From: Clostridia bacterium | GTDB taxonomy: Bacteria > Bacillota > Clostridia > Oscillospirales > CAG-272 | Assembly (NCBI GenBank): GCA_017462545.1 | Contig: JAFTQX010000039.1 | Coordinates: 1-46,256, forward strand | Direction of reading: 5' to 3' | DNA length: 46,256 bases | In this document: positions 35,074-45,125 of the stretch, piece after piece | Layout of the letters: the number at the start of each line of letters is the position of its first letter | Numbering within the stretch: position 1 is the stretch's first letter | Position numbers and translations under genes: made by a program | The notes under the pieces: model-generated | What the model saw: only the letters and a program-made list of their open reading frames with translations | Database searches by the model: none | What the model was told of the DNA's origin: nothing

Positions 35074-36273
35074 ATGGCTAAGCTGAACAAATTCACCATG
35101 CAGGATACAGCCTCTTTTTCTGCGGCAGAGGCTTTTTTGGCCTCGCAAAATATCGACCTTTCCGACCATGAATATACTGTTTTACCCGGTTTCTGTGATG
35201 TGCATGTGCATTTTCGCGAGCCGGGTTTTTCGTATAAGGGCACTGTTTATAACGGTTCCCGCGCAGCAGCGCGCGGCGGCTACACTGCCGTTTGCACCAT
35301 GCCCAACCTTAACCCCGTGCCCGACTCGACGGAGCATATCCAGGCGCAGCTAGATATCATCGCGCGAGATGCGGTGATCGCCGTCTATCCTTACGCCGCC
35401 ATTACGGTAGGTGAGGGCGGCCGTGAGCTTTCGGATATGGAGGGCCTTTCTCCTCTTGCCATCGGCTTTTCAGATGATGGGCGTGGCGTACAAAGCGATG
35501 AGATGATGGCCGCAGCGATGGAGAAGGCCAAGGCACTCGGAAAGATGATCGTGGCGCATTGCGAGGTCAATTCGCTCCTGAACCGTGGCTATATTCACGA
35601 CGGTGCCTACGCCAAGGCACACGGCCACCGCGGCATCTGCTCGGAGAGTGAGTGGCGGCAGATCGAGCGTGATCTCGCTCTCGTCAAAAGAATCGGCTGT
35701 GCATATCACGTTTGCCACATCTCGACAAAGGAGAGCGTTGCGCTGATTCGCGCCGCGAAAAGGGAAGGTGTGAATGTGACCTGTGAGACCGCGCCGCACT
35801 ACCTGACCATGGATGAAAACGATCTGCGTGAGGAGGGGCGCTTCAAAATGAACCCGCCTCTGCGCGCAAAAGAAGATAGAGAAGCCCTGCTTGCGGGAAT
35901 TTTGGACGGTACGATTGATATGATCGCGACCGACCACGCGCCGCACGCAGCAGACGAAAAAGCCCGTGGGCTGGAAAAAAGCCCCTTTGGCATCGTAGGT
36001 CTTGAGACCGCGCTGCCTGTGCTTTACACCCATCTGGTTAAGCCGGGTATCCTGTCTCGTGAGCGGCTGATCGAGCTGCTTGTCACCGCACCGCGCCGCC
36101 GCTTTGGCATTCCTGAGGATCAAAGCTTTTCGCTTTGGCGGCTGGATGAAGAATTTGCTGTCAATCCGGATGAATTTCTTTCGCTCGGCAAGGCAACACC
36201 GTATGCAGGGGAAAAGCTGCTTGGTGTCAATTACCTGACCGTTTTGAACGGCAAGATCGTGTATAAAAAATAA
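35074..36273 (+). CDS. pyrC: Dihydroorotase
   Basis: A 399-residue amidohydrolase that cyclises carbamoyl aspartate to dihydroorotate. The zinc motif DVHVHFREPG (about residues 43-52), GGYTAVCTMPN, AHCEVN, YHVCHISTKES and the ATDHAPH motif with catalytic Asp are all present, so this appears to be an active dihydroorotase and not an inactive homologue. The ATG at 35074 follows AGAGAGGAG; an overlapping ATG at 35067 is out of frame. Confidence 0.94.
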   Translation: MAKLNKFTMQDTASFSAAEAFLASQNIDLSDHEYTVLPGFCDVHVHFREPGFSYKGTVYNGSRAAARGGYTAVCTMPNLNPVPDSTEHIQAQLDIIARDAVIAVYPYAAITVGEGGRELSDMEGLSPLAIGFSDDGRGVQSDEMMAAAMEKAKALGKMIVAHCEVNSLLNRGYIHDGAYAKAHGHRGICSESEWRQIERDLALVKRIGCAYHVCHISTKESVALIRAAKREGVNVTCETAPHYLTMDENDLREEGRFKMNPPLRAKEDREALLAGILDGTIDMIATDHAPHAADEKARGLEKSPFGIVGLETALPVLYTHLVKPGILSRERLIELLVTAPRRRFGIPEDQSFSLWRLDEEFAVNPDEFLSLGKATPYAGEKLLGVNYLTVLNGKIVYKK

Positions 36274-36304
36274 AATATAGATATCAAATTGTAGGGAGGC
36301 TGTT

Positions 36305-39300
36305 ATGGCAAAGAGAACGGACATCAAGAAAATTCTGATTATCGGCTCCGGCCCGATCGTAATCGGTCAGGCTGCAGAGTTCGACTACGCAGGTACGCAG
36401 GCTTGCCTTGCGTTGAAGGAAGAAGGCTATGAGGTTGTGCTGGTCAACTCTAACCCCGCCACCATTATGACCGATACCACCATTGCGGACAAGGTGTATA
36501 TGGAGCCCCTGACGCTGGAGTATATCGCCAAGATCCTGCGGTATGAGCGTCCGGATGCCATCCTTCCCGGCATTGGCGGCCAGACAGGCTTGAATCTTGC
36601 CATGCAGCTGGAAAAGAAGGGCGTATTGAAGGAATGCCACGTTGAGCTGCTCGGCACCTCCAGTGAGAGCATTGAGCGCGCCGAGGACAGAGAGCTCTTT
36701 AAGGAGCTTTGCCAGTCGATCGGGGAGCCCACGATCCCCTCCGAGATCACCTATGATCTGGAGGAGGCCAAGGCTGCTGCTGCTCGCATCGGCTATCCGG
36801 TCGTTCTGCGCCCTGCCTTCACGCTTGGCGGCACGGGTGGCGGCTTTGCCAACAATGAAGAAGAGCTGATCGAGATCGGAAGAAACGGCTTCAAGCTTTC
36901 TCCTGTTCACCAGGTGCTCATCGAAAAGAGCGTAAAGGGCTATAAGGAGATCGAGTTCGAGGTCATGCGTGACTCTACCGACCGCGCCATCACCATCTGC
37001 GGCATGGAGAATATTGACCCCGTTGGCGTTCACACCGGTGACTCGATGGTGGTTGCTCCCATCCTGACCCTGAACGACCACGATCTGAAAATGCTCAACG
37101 ATAGTGCCATCAAGATCATTCGTGAGCTCAAGATCGAGGGCGGCTGTAATGTGCAGTTCGCGCTCAACCCCGAAACGAGCGAATATTACCTCATCGAGGT
37201 GAACCCCCGCGTTTCCCGTTCCTCTGCGCTTGCCTCCAAGGCCAGCGGCTATCCCATTGCCCGTGTGACTGCCAAGATCGCTGTCGGCATGGCACTGGAT
37301 GAGATCAACGTTGCCGGTGGTAAGGGCTCTACCGAGCCTCGTCTCGATTATATCGTAGCCAAGTTCCCGCGTTTCCCGTTTGATAAATTTGCCTCTGCCC
37401 CCAACCTGCTCGGCACACAGATGAAGGCAACGGGTGAGGTCATGGGCATCGGCTCTAATCTTGAGGAGTGCGTGCTCAAATCGGTTCGTTCGCTGGAGAT
37501 CGGCGTTTGCCACCTGTATCTTCCCAAGTTTGACGGCATGAGCGAGAGCGAGCTGCTCGATTATCTCTCCGAGTTCCGCGCGGATAATATCTTTGCCGTT
37601 ACGCAGCTGATGCGTCTTGGCACCTCGCTTGAGACTATTCATAACGTTACCAAGATCACACCCTATTTCCTTAAATCCTTCAAGCGCATTGTGGATATGG
37701 AGCAGGCATTGCGTGAAAATGTCGGCTCGGTAGAGCTACTGAAGGCCGCCAAGAAGATGGGCTTCTCTGACCAATATATTGCCCGTTTGTGGGAGACGGA
37801 TGAGCTGGCCGTTTGCCGTGCCCGTAAGGATCATGGGATTGTCCCTGTCTTCCGCATGGTAGACACGCTGCATACCGGCACCTATATTCCGTATCTCTAT
37901 TCCTCCTACACCGGCGAAAACGACTCGCGCCTGACAACCAAGAAGAAGGTCGTTGTGCTTGGCGCAGGCCCGATCCGTATCGGTCAGGGTGTTGAGTTTG
38001 ACTATTCCACCGTTCATGCAGTGACCACCATCCGCAAGGTGGGCTATGAGTCGATTATCATCAACAATAACCCCGAGACGGTATCTACCGACTATACCTG
38101 CTCGGACAAGCTGTATTTTGAGCCGCTCACGCCCGAGGATGTGATGAACATCATCGATTTTGAGCAGCCCGAGGGCATTATTGCCTCGCTTGGCGGTCAA
38201 ACGGCGATCAACCTGGCTGATCCGCTGATGCGCCGTGGCGTGAAGATCATCGGCACCGATTGCGCCGCTATTGATCGCGCCGAAAACCGCGATCTTTTTG
38301 AAAAGCTCCTGCAGGAGTTGAACATTCCGCAGCCGCGGGGAAGAGCCGTTACCAAAATCGAGGACGGCATCGCTGCCGCTGCTACCATTGGTTACCCTGT
38401 GCTGGTTCGCCCCTCCTTTGTGCTTGGTGGCCGTGCGATGCAGATCGTCGCAAACGAGGCACAGCTTCGCCATTACCTCAAAACCGCCGTTGAAATCGAC
38501 GAGGACAAGCCCGTTCTGGTTGATAAGTATATCAGCGGTAAGGAGGTAGAGGTAGATGCCATTTGTGATGGCCGCGATGTATTTGTACCCGGCATTATGG
38601 AACTGGTTGAAAGAACCGGTATTCACTCGGGTGACTCGATCAGCGTTTACCCCGCCTTCAGCATCTCGGATAAGGTAAAGGGCACCATTCTCGGCTATGC
38701 GAAAAAGCTCGGTCTTGGCATCGGCATTGTTGGCCTTTACAATATTCAGTTTATCGTGGATGAAAAGGATGATGTATATATCATCGAGGTAAACCCGCGC
38801 TCCTCTCGTACCGTACCCTTCCTCTCCAAGTCTACCGGCTACTCACTTGCCGATATCGCGACCGAGGTGATCATGGGCAAGAGCCTGAAAGAGCAGGGCA
38901 TCTTTGACCTGTATCCTGAGGAGAAGAAGAGATGGTATGTCAAGGTTCCCGTGTTCTCCTTTAATAAGATTCGCGGGCTTGATGCTTACCTCTCTCCCGA
39001 AATGAAGTCCACGGGTGAGGCCATCGGCTACGATGATAAGCTTAACCGTGCACTCTATAAGGCGCTGCAGGCATCGGGTATGCATTTGCAGAACTACGGC
39101 ACGGTGTTTGCCACCATTGCCGATAAGGATAAGGAAGAGGCTCTGCCGCTCATCCGCCGTTTCTATGACCTCGGCTTTAATATCGAGGCAACCGAGGGAA
39201 CTGCCAAGTTCTTGAAGGAAAACGGTATTCGTACGCACATTCTCAAAAAGATTGGCGAGGGTAGCGACGAGATCTATGATTCCATTCGTCAAGGCCACAT

Positions 39301-39478
39301 TGCCTATGTTATCAACACCAGCGATATCGGTGCTACCGATCAAATGAGTGACGGTTATCAGATCCGCCGCTACGCGACCGAGAGCAACGTGACCATGTTC
39401 ACCTCGCTAGATACCGTGAAGGTGCTACTCGACGTACTGGATGAGACCACGCTCCGCATTTCCACCATCGACGCGTAA
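36305..39478 (+). CDS. carB: Carbamoyl-phosphate synthase large subunit
   Basis: A full-length 1057-residue synthetase with two ATP-grasp halves: IGSGPIVIGQAAEFDYAG near the N-terminus and the matching GAGPIRIGQGVEFDYS near residue 557, then the C-terminal MGS-like allosteric domain (about 930-1057) that in other bacteria binds UMP and ornithine. It makes carbamoyl phosphate for both PyrB and ArgF. The glutaminase subunit gene carA is not adjacent and not elsewhere in the window. Ribosome binding site GGGAGG. Confidence 0.96.
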   Translation: MAKRTDIKKILIIGSGPIVIGQAAEFDYAGTQACLALKEEGYEVVLVNSNPATIMTDTTIADKVYMEPLTLEYIAKILRYERPDAILPGIGGQTGLNLAMQLEKKGVLKECHVELLGTSSESIERAEDRELFKELCQSIGEPTIPSEITYDLEEAKAAAARIGYPVVLRPAFTLGGTGGGFANNEEELIEIGRNGFKLSPVHQVLIEKSVKGYKEIEFEVMRDSTDRAITICGMENIDPVGVHTGDSMVVAPILTLNDHDLKMLNDSAIKIIRELKIEGGCNVQFALNPETSEYYLIEVNPRVSRSSALASKASGYPIARVTAKIAVGMALDEINVAGGKGSTEPRLDYIVAKFPRFPFDKFASAPNLLGTQMKATGEVMGIGSNLEECVLKSVRSLEIGVCHLYLPKFDGMSESELLDYLSEFRADNIFAVTQLMRLGTSLETIHNVTKITPYFLKSFKRIVDMEQALRENVGSVELLKAAKKMGFSDQYIARLWETDELAVCRARKDHGIVPVFRMVDTLHTGTYIPYLYSSYTGENDSRLTTKKKVVVLGAGPIRIGQGVEFDYSTVHAVTTIRKVGYESIIINNNPETVSTDYTCSDKLYFEPLTPEDVMNIIDFEQPEGIIASLGGQTAINLADPLMRRGVKIIGTDCAAIDRAENRDLFEKLLQELNIPQPRGRAVTKIEDGIAAAATIGYPVLVRPSFVLGGRAMQIVANEAQLRHYLKTAVEIDEDKPVLVDKYISGKEVEVDAICDGRDVFVPGIMELVERTGIHSGDSISVYPAFSISDKVKGTILGYAKKLGLGIGIVGLYNIQFIVDEKDDVYIIEVNPRSSRTVPFLSKSTGYSLADIATEVIMGKSLKEQGIFDLYPEEKKRWYVKVPVFSFNKIRGLDAYLSPEMKSTGEAIGYDDKLNRALYKALQASGMHLQNYGTVFATIADKDKEEALPLIRRFYDLGFNIEATEGTAKFLKENGIRTHILKKIGEGSDEIYDSIRQGHIAYVINTSDIGATDQMSDGYQIRRYATESNVTMFTSLDTVKVLLDVLDETTLRISTIDA

Positions 39479-39488
39479 GGAGAAGGGC

Positions 39489-40226
39489 ATGAAGCAAGGA
39501 ATGTTCACCATCGCGGAGAATACCCCCCTCACGCAAAGCGTTTACCGTATGCGTCTTGCGGGGGATACCACCGCCATTACCTCGCCCGGTCAGTTTGTCA
39601 ATATCAAGCTGGATGGGTATTATCTTCGCCGTCCGATCTCGGTTTGTGATTGCGTATCGGGCGAGCTGACGTTGCTGTATAAGGTCGTGGGGCATGGTAC
39701 CGAGGTTATGAGCCGCATGACGGCAGGTCAGCAGCTTGATCTGCTGACCGGTCTTGGCAACGGCTACGATCTTTCCAAATCGGGAGCTCGCCCGCTCCTG
39801 CTGGGCGGTGGCGTCGGTGTTCCGCCTCGTTATATGCTTGCCAAGGAGCTGATCGCGCAGGGCAAGCAGGTTACCGTCATCCTCGGCTTTAACAAAAAAG
39901 ATGAGGTCTTCTATGAAGAAGAATTCCGTGCTCTCGGCGCGGAGGTTCGCGTAGCGACAGCAGATGGCTCATATGGCACAAAGGGCTTTGTCACCGATGC
40001 CATGCAGGACGTTGCGTATACGCACTTCTACACCTGCGGGCCGGAGCCGATGCTGAAGGCTGTTTACAAGGCCACCACGACCTCCGGTCAGTTCAGCTTC
40101 GAGGAGCGCATGGGCTGTGGCTTTGGTGCTTGTATGGGCTGCTCCTGCAAGACCATCACAGGCAACAAGCGCATCTGTAAGGAAGGCCCTGTGCTTGTAA
40201 AGGAGGATATCCTATGGCAGAATTAA
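39489..40226 (+). CDS. pyrK: Dihydroorotate dehydrogenase B, electron transfer subunit
   Basis: A 245-residue flavoprotein that passes electrons from dihydroorotate dehydrogenase to NAD. RRPISVCD binds FAD, LLGGGVGVPPRYMLA is the nucleotide-binding motif, and GCGFGACMGCSC with a later Cys (GNKRICKEG) holds the 2Fe-2S cluster near residues 208-232. The start at 39489 follows AAGGAGAAGGG. It overlaps pyrD by 13 bases, as is common for this pair. Confidence 0.95.
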   Translation: MKQGMFTIAENTPLTQSVYRMRLAGDTTAITSPGQFVNIKLDGYYLRRPISVCDCVSGELTLLYKVVGHGTEVMSRMTAGQQLDLLTGLGNGYDLSKSGARPLLLGGGVGVPPRYMLAKELIAQGKQVTVILGFNKKDEVFYEEEFRALGAEVRVATADGSYGTKGFVTDAMQDVAYTHFYTCGPEPMLKAVYKATTTSGQFSFEERMGCGFGACMGCSCKTITGNKRICKEGPVLVKEDILWQN

Positions 40227-41125
40227 AAGTGAATCTGTGCGGGATCGAGATGGACAACCCCATCATCCCGGCCAGCGGCACCTTTGGCTACGGCTATGAA
40301 TTTGCCGAGCTGTATGATATCAATATCCTTGGCACCTTCTCCTTCAAGGGAACGACCAAGGAGCCTCGCTTCGGCAACCCCACTCCCCGCATTGCAGAGT
40401 GTACCGCCGGTATGATCAATGCCGTGGGCCTGCAGAACCCCGGGGTAGAGAAGGTCATCTCGGAAGAGCTTCCGAAATTGAAAGCCTGCTTCCATAAGCC
40501 TGTCATGGCAAACGTCAGCGGCTTTTCAGTTGAGGATTATGCCTACACCTGCGAAAAGCTGAACGCTTGTCCGGAGATCGGTTGGTTTGAGGTCAATGTC
40601 AGCTGCCCGAACGTACACGGCGGCGGCATGAGCTTTGGCACCTCGCCCGAGGCGGCAGCCGAGGTTACCCGCGCCGTGAAGAAGGTAACCACCAAGCCGG
40701 TGCTCATCAAGCTTTCCCCCAATGTTACCGATATCGTTTCGATCGCCAAGGCCTGTGAGGAGGCCGGGGCAGACGGTATCAGCCTGATTAACACCATGCT
40801 GGGCATGCGCATTGATCTGCGCACTCGTCGTCCCGTGATCGCTAATAAGATGGGCGGCTTTTCGGGAAGCGCGATCTTCCCGGTTGCCGTGCGTATGGTC
40901 TACCATGTGGCGCAGGCGGTGAAAATTCCGGTTGTCGGCATGGGCGGTGTTACCACCGCCGAGGACGTGATCGAAATGATGCTGGCCGGTGCTACCGCCG
41001 TTCAGGTGGGTGCTGCCAACCTCGTTGATCCGTTTGCTTGCAAGAAGATCATTGAAGACTTGCCCGCTGCTATGGAAAAATATCGTATGACATCACTTCG
41101 TGAAATAATAGGAGGTATTCAATAA
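40214..41125 (+). CDS. pyrD: Dihydroorotate dehydrogenase B, catalytic subunit
   Basis: A 303-residue FMN enzyme of class 1B, oxidising dihydroorotate to orotate with NAD through Pyr[14 protein letters not shown] near the N-terminus, the active-site Cys motif [27 protein letters not shown] and [20 protein letters not shown] are typical. The stop codon overlaps the pyrF start by one base (TAATG). It needs PyrK and is NAD-dependent, which suits an anaerobe. Confidence 0.96.
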   Translation: MAELKVNLCGIEMDNPIIPASGTFGYGYEFAELYDINILGTFSFKGTTKEPRFGNPTPRIAECTAGMINAVGLQNPGVEKVISEELPKLKACFHKPVMANVSGFSVEDYAYTCEKLNACPEIGWFEVNVSCPNVHGGGMSFGTSPEAAAEVTRAVKKVTTKPVLIKLSPNVTDIVSIAKACEEAGADGISLINTMLGMRIDLRTRRPVIANKMGGFSGSAIFPVAVRMVYHVAQAVKIPVVGMGGVTTAEDVIEMMLAGATAVQVGAANLVDPFACKKIIEDLPAAMEKYRMTSLREIIGGIQ

Positions 41126-41823
41126 TGGGACAAGACGTTATCATTGCATGTGATTTTGACAGTGCAGAAAAAACCTTTGCATTCCTTGATAAGTTTACCG
41201 GTAAAAAGCCGTTTGTTAAGATCGGCATGGAGCTTTATTATGCCGAGGGCCCCTCGATCGTTCGTGAGATCAAAAAGAGAGGGCACAAGATCTTTCTTGA
41301 TCTGAAGCTGCATGATATCCCCAACACCGTGAAAAAGTCCATGGCTGTGCTTTCTCACCTGGATGTGGACATGTGTAACCTGCATGCCGCAGGCACCATT
41401 CGCATGATGGAGGCCGCTATTGAGGGGCTGACGCGTGAGGATGGCACCCGCCCGCTGCTCATCGCCGTGACCCAGCTTACCTCCACCGATGAGGAAAGCA
41501 TGCGCCGCGATCTGCTGATTGAGCGCCCGATCGCTGATGTGGTCATGCATTACGCCTCCAATGCCAAGGCCGCCGGCCTTGATGGCGTTGTCTGCTCCCC
41601 GCTGGAGGCAGGCAAGGTGCACGAAACCTGTGGCGATACCTTCCTGACCGTTACCCCCGGCGTTCGCTTTGCAGATGGCGATAAGGGGGACCAAAAACGC
41701 GTGATGACGCCCGAAGAGGCACGCAAGATCGGCTCTGACTATATCGTAGTCGGCCGTCCCATCACCGCTGCTGAGGATCCCGTTGCCGCTTACGAGCGCT
41801 GCGTTCGTGAATTCGTTGGTTAA
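41125..41823 (+). CDS. pyrF: Orotidine 5'-phosphate decarboxylase
   Basis: A 232-residue TIM-barrel enzyme that converts OMP to [19 protein letters not shown] near the start, the catalytic [11 protein letters not shown] with Asp-x-Lys-x-x-Asp, TPGVRFADG and the C-terminal IVVGRPI phosphate-binding motif are complete. Starts within the pyrD stop codon (TAATG), preceded by AGGAGG inside pyrD. Confidence 0.96.
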   Translation: MGQDVIIACDFDSAEKTFAFLDKFTGKKPFVKIGMELYYAEGPSIVREIKKRGHKIFLDLKLHDIPNTVKKSMAVLSHLDVDMCNLHAAGTIRMMEAAIEGLTREDGTRPLLIAVTQLTSTDEESMRRDLLIERPIADVVMHYASNAKAAGLDGVVCSPLEAGKVHETCGDTFLTVTPGVRFADGDKGDQKRVMTPEEARKIGSDYIVVGRPITAAEDPVAAYERCVREFVG

Positions 41824-41855
41824 TTTATCATATCGGATATAAAAGGAGAGAGATC

Positions 41856-42488
41856 ATGAAAAAGAAAATCGCAAAAGACCTGCTTTCAATTAAGGCTGTA
41901 TTCTTCCGTCCCGAGGAGCCCTTTACTTGGGCCAGCGGCATTAAAAGTCCCGTTTACTGTGATAACCGCCTCACCCTCACCGCGCCGGCTGTTCGCCTGG
42001 ATGTAGAAGAGGGCCTTGCCGAGCTGATTAAAAAGCATTACCCGGAGACCGAGGTGCTGATGGGTACCTCTACCGCCGGTATTGCGCATGCCGCCATCAC
42101 CGCCCACCTGCTTGGTCTGCCTATGGGCTATGTTCGTTCGGGTGCCAAGGATCACGGTCGTCAGAACCAGATCGAGGGCAAGCTGGAGCCCGGTCAAAAG
42201 GTCGTTGTAGTAGAGGATCTGATCTCTACCGGTGGTAGCGTGATCGAGGTCGTTAATGTTCTGCGTGAAGCGGGGGCAGATGTGCTGGGTATTGTCAGCA
42301 TCTTCACCTACGGCATGAAGAAGGGCATTGAGAGATTGGCTGCTGCTGATGTGAAGAATATTTCGCTCACCAACTTTGATGTCATTGCCGAGACGGCTGC
42401 CGAGGAGGGCTATATCCGCCCCGAGGATGTTGCTCGTCTGATCGCCTTCCGTAACAACCCGTCTGACGAGAGCTGGATCGGTAAATAA
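41856..42488 (+). CDS. pyrE: Orotate phosphoribosyltransferase
   Basis: A 210-residue enzyme that makes OMP from orotate and [20 protein letters not shown] near residues 24-39, the [12 protein letters not shown] segment, and the PRPP motif [12 protein letters not shown] are intact. Ribosome binding site AAAGGAGAG. It is followed by pyrB after a one-base gap. Confidence 0.96.
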   Translation: MKKKIAKDLLSIKAVFFRPEEPFTWASGIKSPVYCDNRLTLTAPAVRLDVEEGLAELIKKHYPETEVLMGTSTAGIAHAAITAHLLGLPMGYVRSGAKDHGRQNQIEGKLEPGQKVVVVEDLISTGGSVIEVVNVLREAGADVLGIVSIFTYGMKKGIERLAAADVKNISLTNFDVIAETAAEEGYIRPEDVARLIAFRNNPSDESWIGK

Positions 42489-42489
42489 T

Positions 42490-43593
42490 ATGAGAAGTCT
42501 CATCGACATCCACGATTTTTCGGTGAAGGAGCTGGACGATCTGAGCGCCACAGCGGGTGACAGTATCGAAAATCCTGACAAATACGCCGAGGCCTGCCAT
42601 GGCAAAAAGCTGGCAACGCTGTTCTTTGAGCCATCTACCCGCACCCGCTTGAGCTTTGAAGCGGCGATGCTGGAGCTTGGCGGCAGCGTGATCGGCTTTT
42701 CGGATGCCGGCAGCTCCTCCGCCTCTAAGGGCGAAAGCGTAGCAGATACCGCCAAGGTGATCTCCTGCTATGCCGATATTATTGCCATGCGCCACCCCAA
42801 AGAGGGGGCCCCCTATGTCGCCTCGCAAAACGCAACCATTCCCGTGATCAACGCGGGGGACGGCGGTCACGCCCACCCCACGCAAACGCTGGCCGACCTG
42901 CTCACCATCCATCGTGAGAAGGGAAGACTGGATCACCTGACAGTTGGCTTTTGCGGCGACTTAAAGTACGGCAGAACAGTACATTCGCTGATTGCAGCCC
43001 TTTCTCGCTATGCGGGCATTGAGATCGTGCTGATCTCGCCGGAGGAGCTCAAGCTGCCGAACTATGTCAAGTTTGAGGTGCTCAAGAAGTACAACATGTC
43101 CTATCGAGAGGAAACGGATCTGGAAAACGCGATGCCCTCGCTGGATATTCTCTACATGACCCGTATCCAACGTGAGCGCTTTGCTGATCAGGCCGAATAT
43201 GAGCGGCTCAAGGACAGTTACATTCTCACCCCCGACAAGCTGACTGTAGCCAAGCCGGATCTTGCTATTCTTCATCCGCTGCCGCGCGTGAATGAGATCA
43301 GCGTGAAGGTGGATGCCGACCCGCGTGCCTGCTACTTCAAGCAGGTAGAAAACGGTAAGTATATGCGCATGGCGCTCATCCTCAAGCTGCTTGCCGAGGC
43401 AGAGAAGAGCAGCGAGAAGCAAAGCTCCAAGGGCGACCTTCTTGTTAACAAAATTGTCTGCAAAAATCCCCGCTGTATTACCTCCTGCGAGCAGGAGCTC
43501 GATCAAGTCTTCAAGTGGACAGAAAAAGAAAACGGCATCTGCCGCTGCTTATACTGCGAAACAAAAGAAATTGTAACCGAAAGGAAGAATTGA
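42490..43593 (+). CDS. pyrB: Aspartate carbamoyltransferase fused to a PyrI-type zinc domain
   Basis: A 367-residue protein. Residues 1 to about 303 are a normal catalytic chain: [12 protein letters not shown] near 46-57, HPTQTLADL, and HPLPRVNE. After a Ser/Lys-rich linker, residues about 320-360 carry Cys324-x4-Cys329-x23-Cys353-x2-Cys356, the same spacing as the zinc site of E. coli PyrI (CKNPRCIT against CPNSNCIS). The nucleotide-binding allosteric domain of PyrI, about 100 residues, is absent, and no separate pyrI is in the window. The enzyme thus probably keeps the structural zinc contact but not classical ATP/CTP control. Start follows the pyrE stop by one base. Confidence 0.92.
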   Translation: MRSLIDIHDFSVKELDDLSATAGDSIENPDKYAEACHGKKLATLFFEPSTRTRLSFEAAMLELGGSVIGFSDAGSSSASKGESVADTAKVISCYADIIAMRHPKEGAPYVASQNATIPVINAGDGGHAHPTQTLADLLTIHREKGRLDHLTVGFCGDLKYGRTVHSLIAALSRYAGIEIVLISPEELKLPNYVKFEVLKKYNMSYREETDLENAMPSLDILYMTRIQRERFADQAEYERLKDSYILTPDKLTVAKPDLAILHPLPRVNEISVKVDADPRACYFKQVENGKYMRMALILKLLAEAEKSSEKQSSKGDLLVNKIVCKNPRCITSCEQELDQVFKWTEKENGICRCLYCETKEIVTERKN

Positions 43594-43594
43594 G

Positions 43595-45100
43595 ATGGCA
43601 ACCTTTATCAATGAACCCTCCCACACCTTTAATGAATATCTGCTGATTCCCGGCTATTCCTCTGATAAATGCATTCCTGCCAATGTCAGCCTCCGCACTC
43701 CGCTTGTTAAATTCAAGAAGGGGGAAGAGCCTGCTATTTCCATGAACATTCCGATGGTCTCTGCCATCATGCAGTCGGTCTCCGGTGACCGTCTTGCCGT
43801 GGCACTGGCGACCGAGGGCGGCGTTGCCTTCATCTATGGCTCTCAAACGATCGAGGATGAGGCTGCTATGGTCAGACGCGCCAAGAATCATAAGGCCGGC
43901 TTTGTTGTCAGCGATTCCAATATCACGCCCGATGCCACGATGGCAGATGTTGTCGCGCTGAAGGAAAAGAACGGACACTCCACCATCGCTGTTACTGACG
44001 ATGGTACTGCCACCGGTAAGCTGCTTGGCATCGTTACCGGCCGTGATTACCGCGTGACCCGTATGGATCCCGCCACCAAGGTAGAGGAATTTATGACCCC
44101 CTTCTCCAAGCTTATCTGGGCCAAGGAAGGGACCACCCTGAAGGAAGCAAACGATATCATTTGGGATAACAAGCTCAACTCGCTGCCCATTGTCGATGAT
44201 AACGGCCACCTCTGCTACATGGTCTTCCGTAAGGATTATGATACCCATAAGCAGAACCCGAACGAGCTGCTGGATGCCTCCAAGCGTTACGTTGTTGGTG
44301 CGGGCATCAACACCCGTGACTTTGCCGAGCGCGTTCCCGCGCTGGTAGAGGCAGGCGCTGATGTCCTGTGCATCGACTCATCCGAGGGCTTTTCCGAGTG
44401 GCAGCGCATCACGTTGAAGTGGATCCGCGAGAAGTACGGCGACAGCGTGAAGGTCGGTGCCGGTAACGTCGTAGACGCGGCAGGCTTCCGTTTCCTTGCC
44501 GATTGCGGTGCTGATTTTATCAAGGTTGGTATCGGTGGCGGCTCTATCTGCATTACGCGTGAGACCAAGGGTATCGGCCGCGGTCAGGCCACTGCACTGA
44601 TCGAGGTTTGCGCCGAGCGTGATCGTTACTTTGAGGAGACCGGCGTGTATATTCCCGTCTGCTCGGATGGTGGCATCGTATATGACCACCACATCACCCT
44701 CTCGCTTGCTATGGGTGCAGACTTCGTCATGCTGGGCAGATATTTTGCTCGCTTTGATGAAAGCCCCTCGCAGCGCGTCAGCATTGGCGGTACCTATTAT
44801 AAGGAGTACTGGGGCGAGGGCTCTGCCCGTGCCCGCAACTGGCAGCGTTATGACCTGGGCGGCGATAAGAAACTCTCCTTTGAAGAGGGTGTTGATTCCT
44901 ATGTTCCCTATGCCGGCAGCCTGAAGGATAACGTGGCCATGTCGCTTGCCAAGGTGCGCTCCACCATGTGCAACTGTGGCGCACTTTCGATCCCCGAGCT
45001 GCAGGAAAAGGCTGTTCTTACCCTTGTGTCTGCCACCAGTATTGTAGAGGGCGGCGCACACGACGTTATCCAAAAGGATAAGGGCAATCCGGTTAAGTAA
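43595..45100 (+). CDS. guaB: IMP dehydrogenase, Tritrichomonas foetus-like type
   Basis: A 501-residue enzyme that oxidises IMP to XMP with NAD. The catalytic Cys is residue 319 (GGSICITRE), with a CBS domain pair at about 100-220, substrate contacts DSSEGFSEW and [10 protein letters not shown], and the flap with Arg418-Tyr419 in NWQRYDLGG. The sequence follows, without apparent gaps, the protozoan T. foetus enzyme as I remember it, including [24 protein letters not shown] and STMCNCGAL. The usual bacterial flap sequence is absent. It starts one base after the pyrB stop, so it is transcribed with the pyrimidine genes. Confidence 0.95.
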   Translation: MATFINEPSHTFNEYLLIPGYSSDKCIPANVSLRTPLVKFKKGEEPAISMNIPMVSAIMQSVSGDRLAVALATEGGVAFIYGSQTIEDEAAMVRRAKNHKAGFVVSDSNITPDATMADVVALKEKNGHSTIAVTDDGTATGKLLGIVTGRDYRVTRMDPATKVEEFMTPFSKLIWAKEGTTLKEANDIIWDNKLNSLPIVDDNGHLCYMVFRKDYDTHKQNPNELLDASKRYVVGAGINTRDFAERVPALVEAGADVLCIDSSEGFSEWQRITLKWIREKYGDSVKVGAGNVVDAAGFRFLADCGADFIKVGIGGGSICITRETKGIGRGQATALIEVCAERDRYFEETGVYIPVCSDGGIVYDHHITLSLAMGADFVMLGRYFARFDESPSQRVSIGGTYYKEYWGEGSARARNWQRYDLGGDKKLSFEEGVDSYVPYAGSLKDNVAMSLAKVRSTMCNCGALSIPELQEKAVLTLVSATSIVEGGAHDVIQKDKGNPVK

Positions 45101-45125
45101 TTTATTTGAAGGAGATATATAGAAT

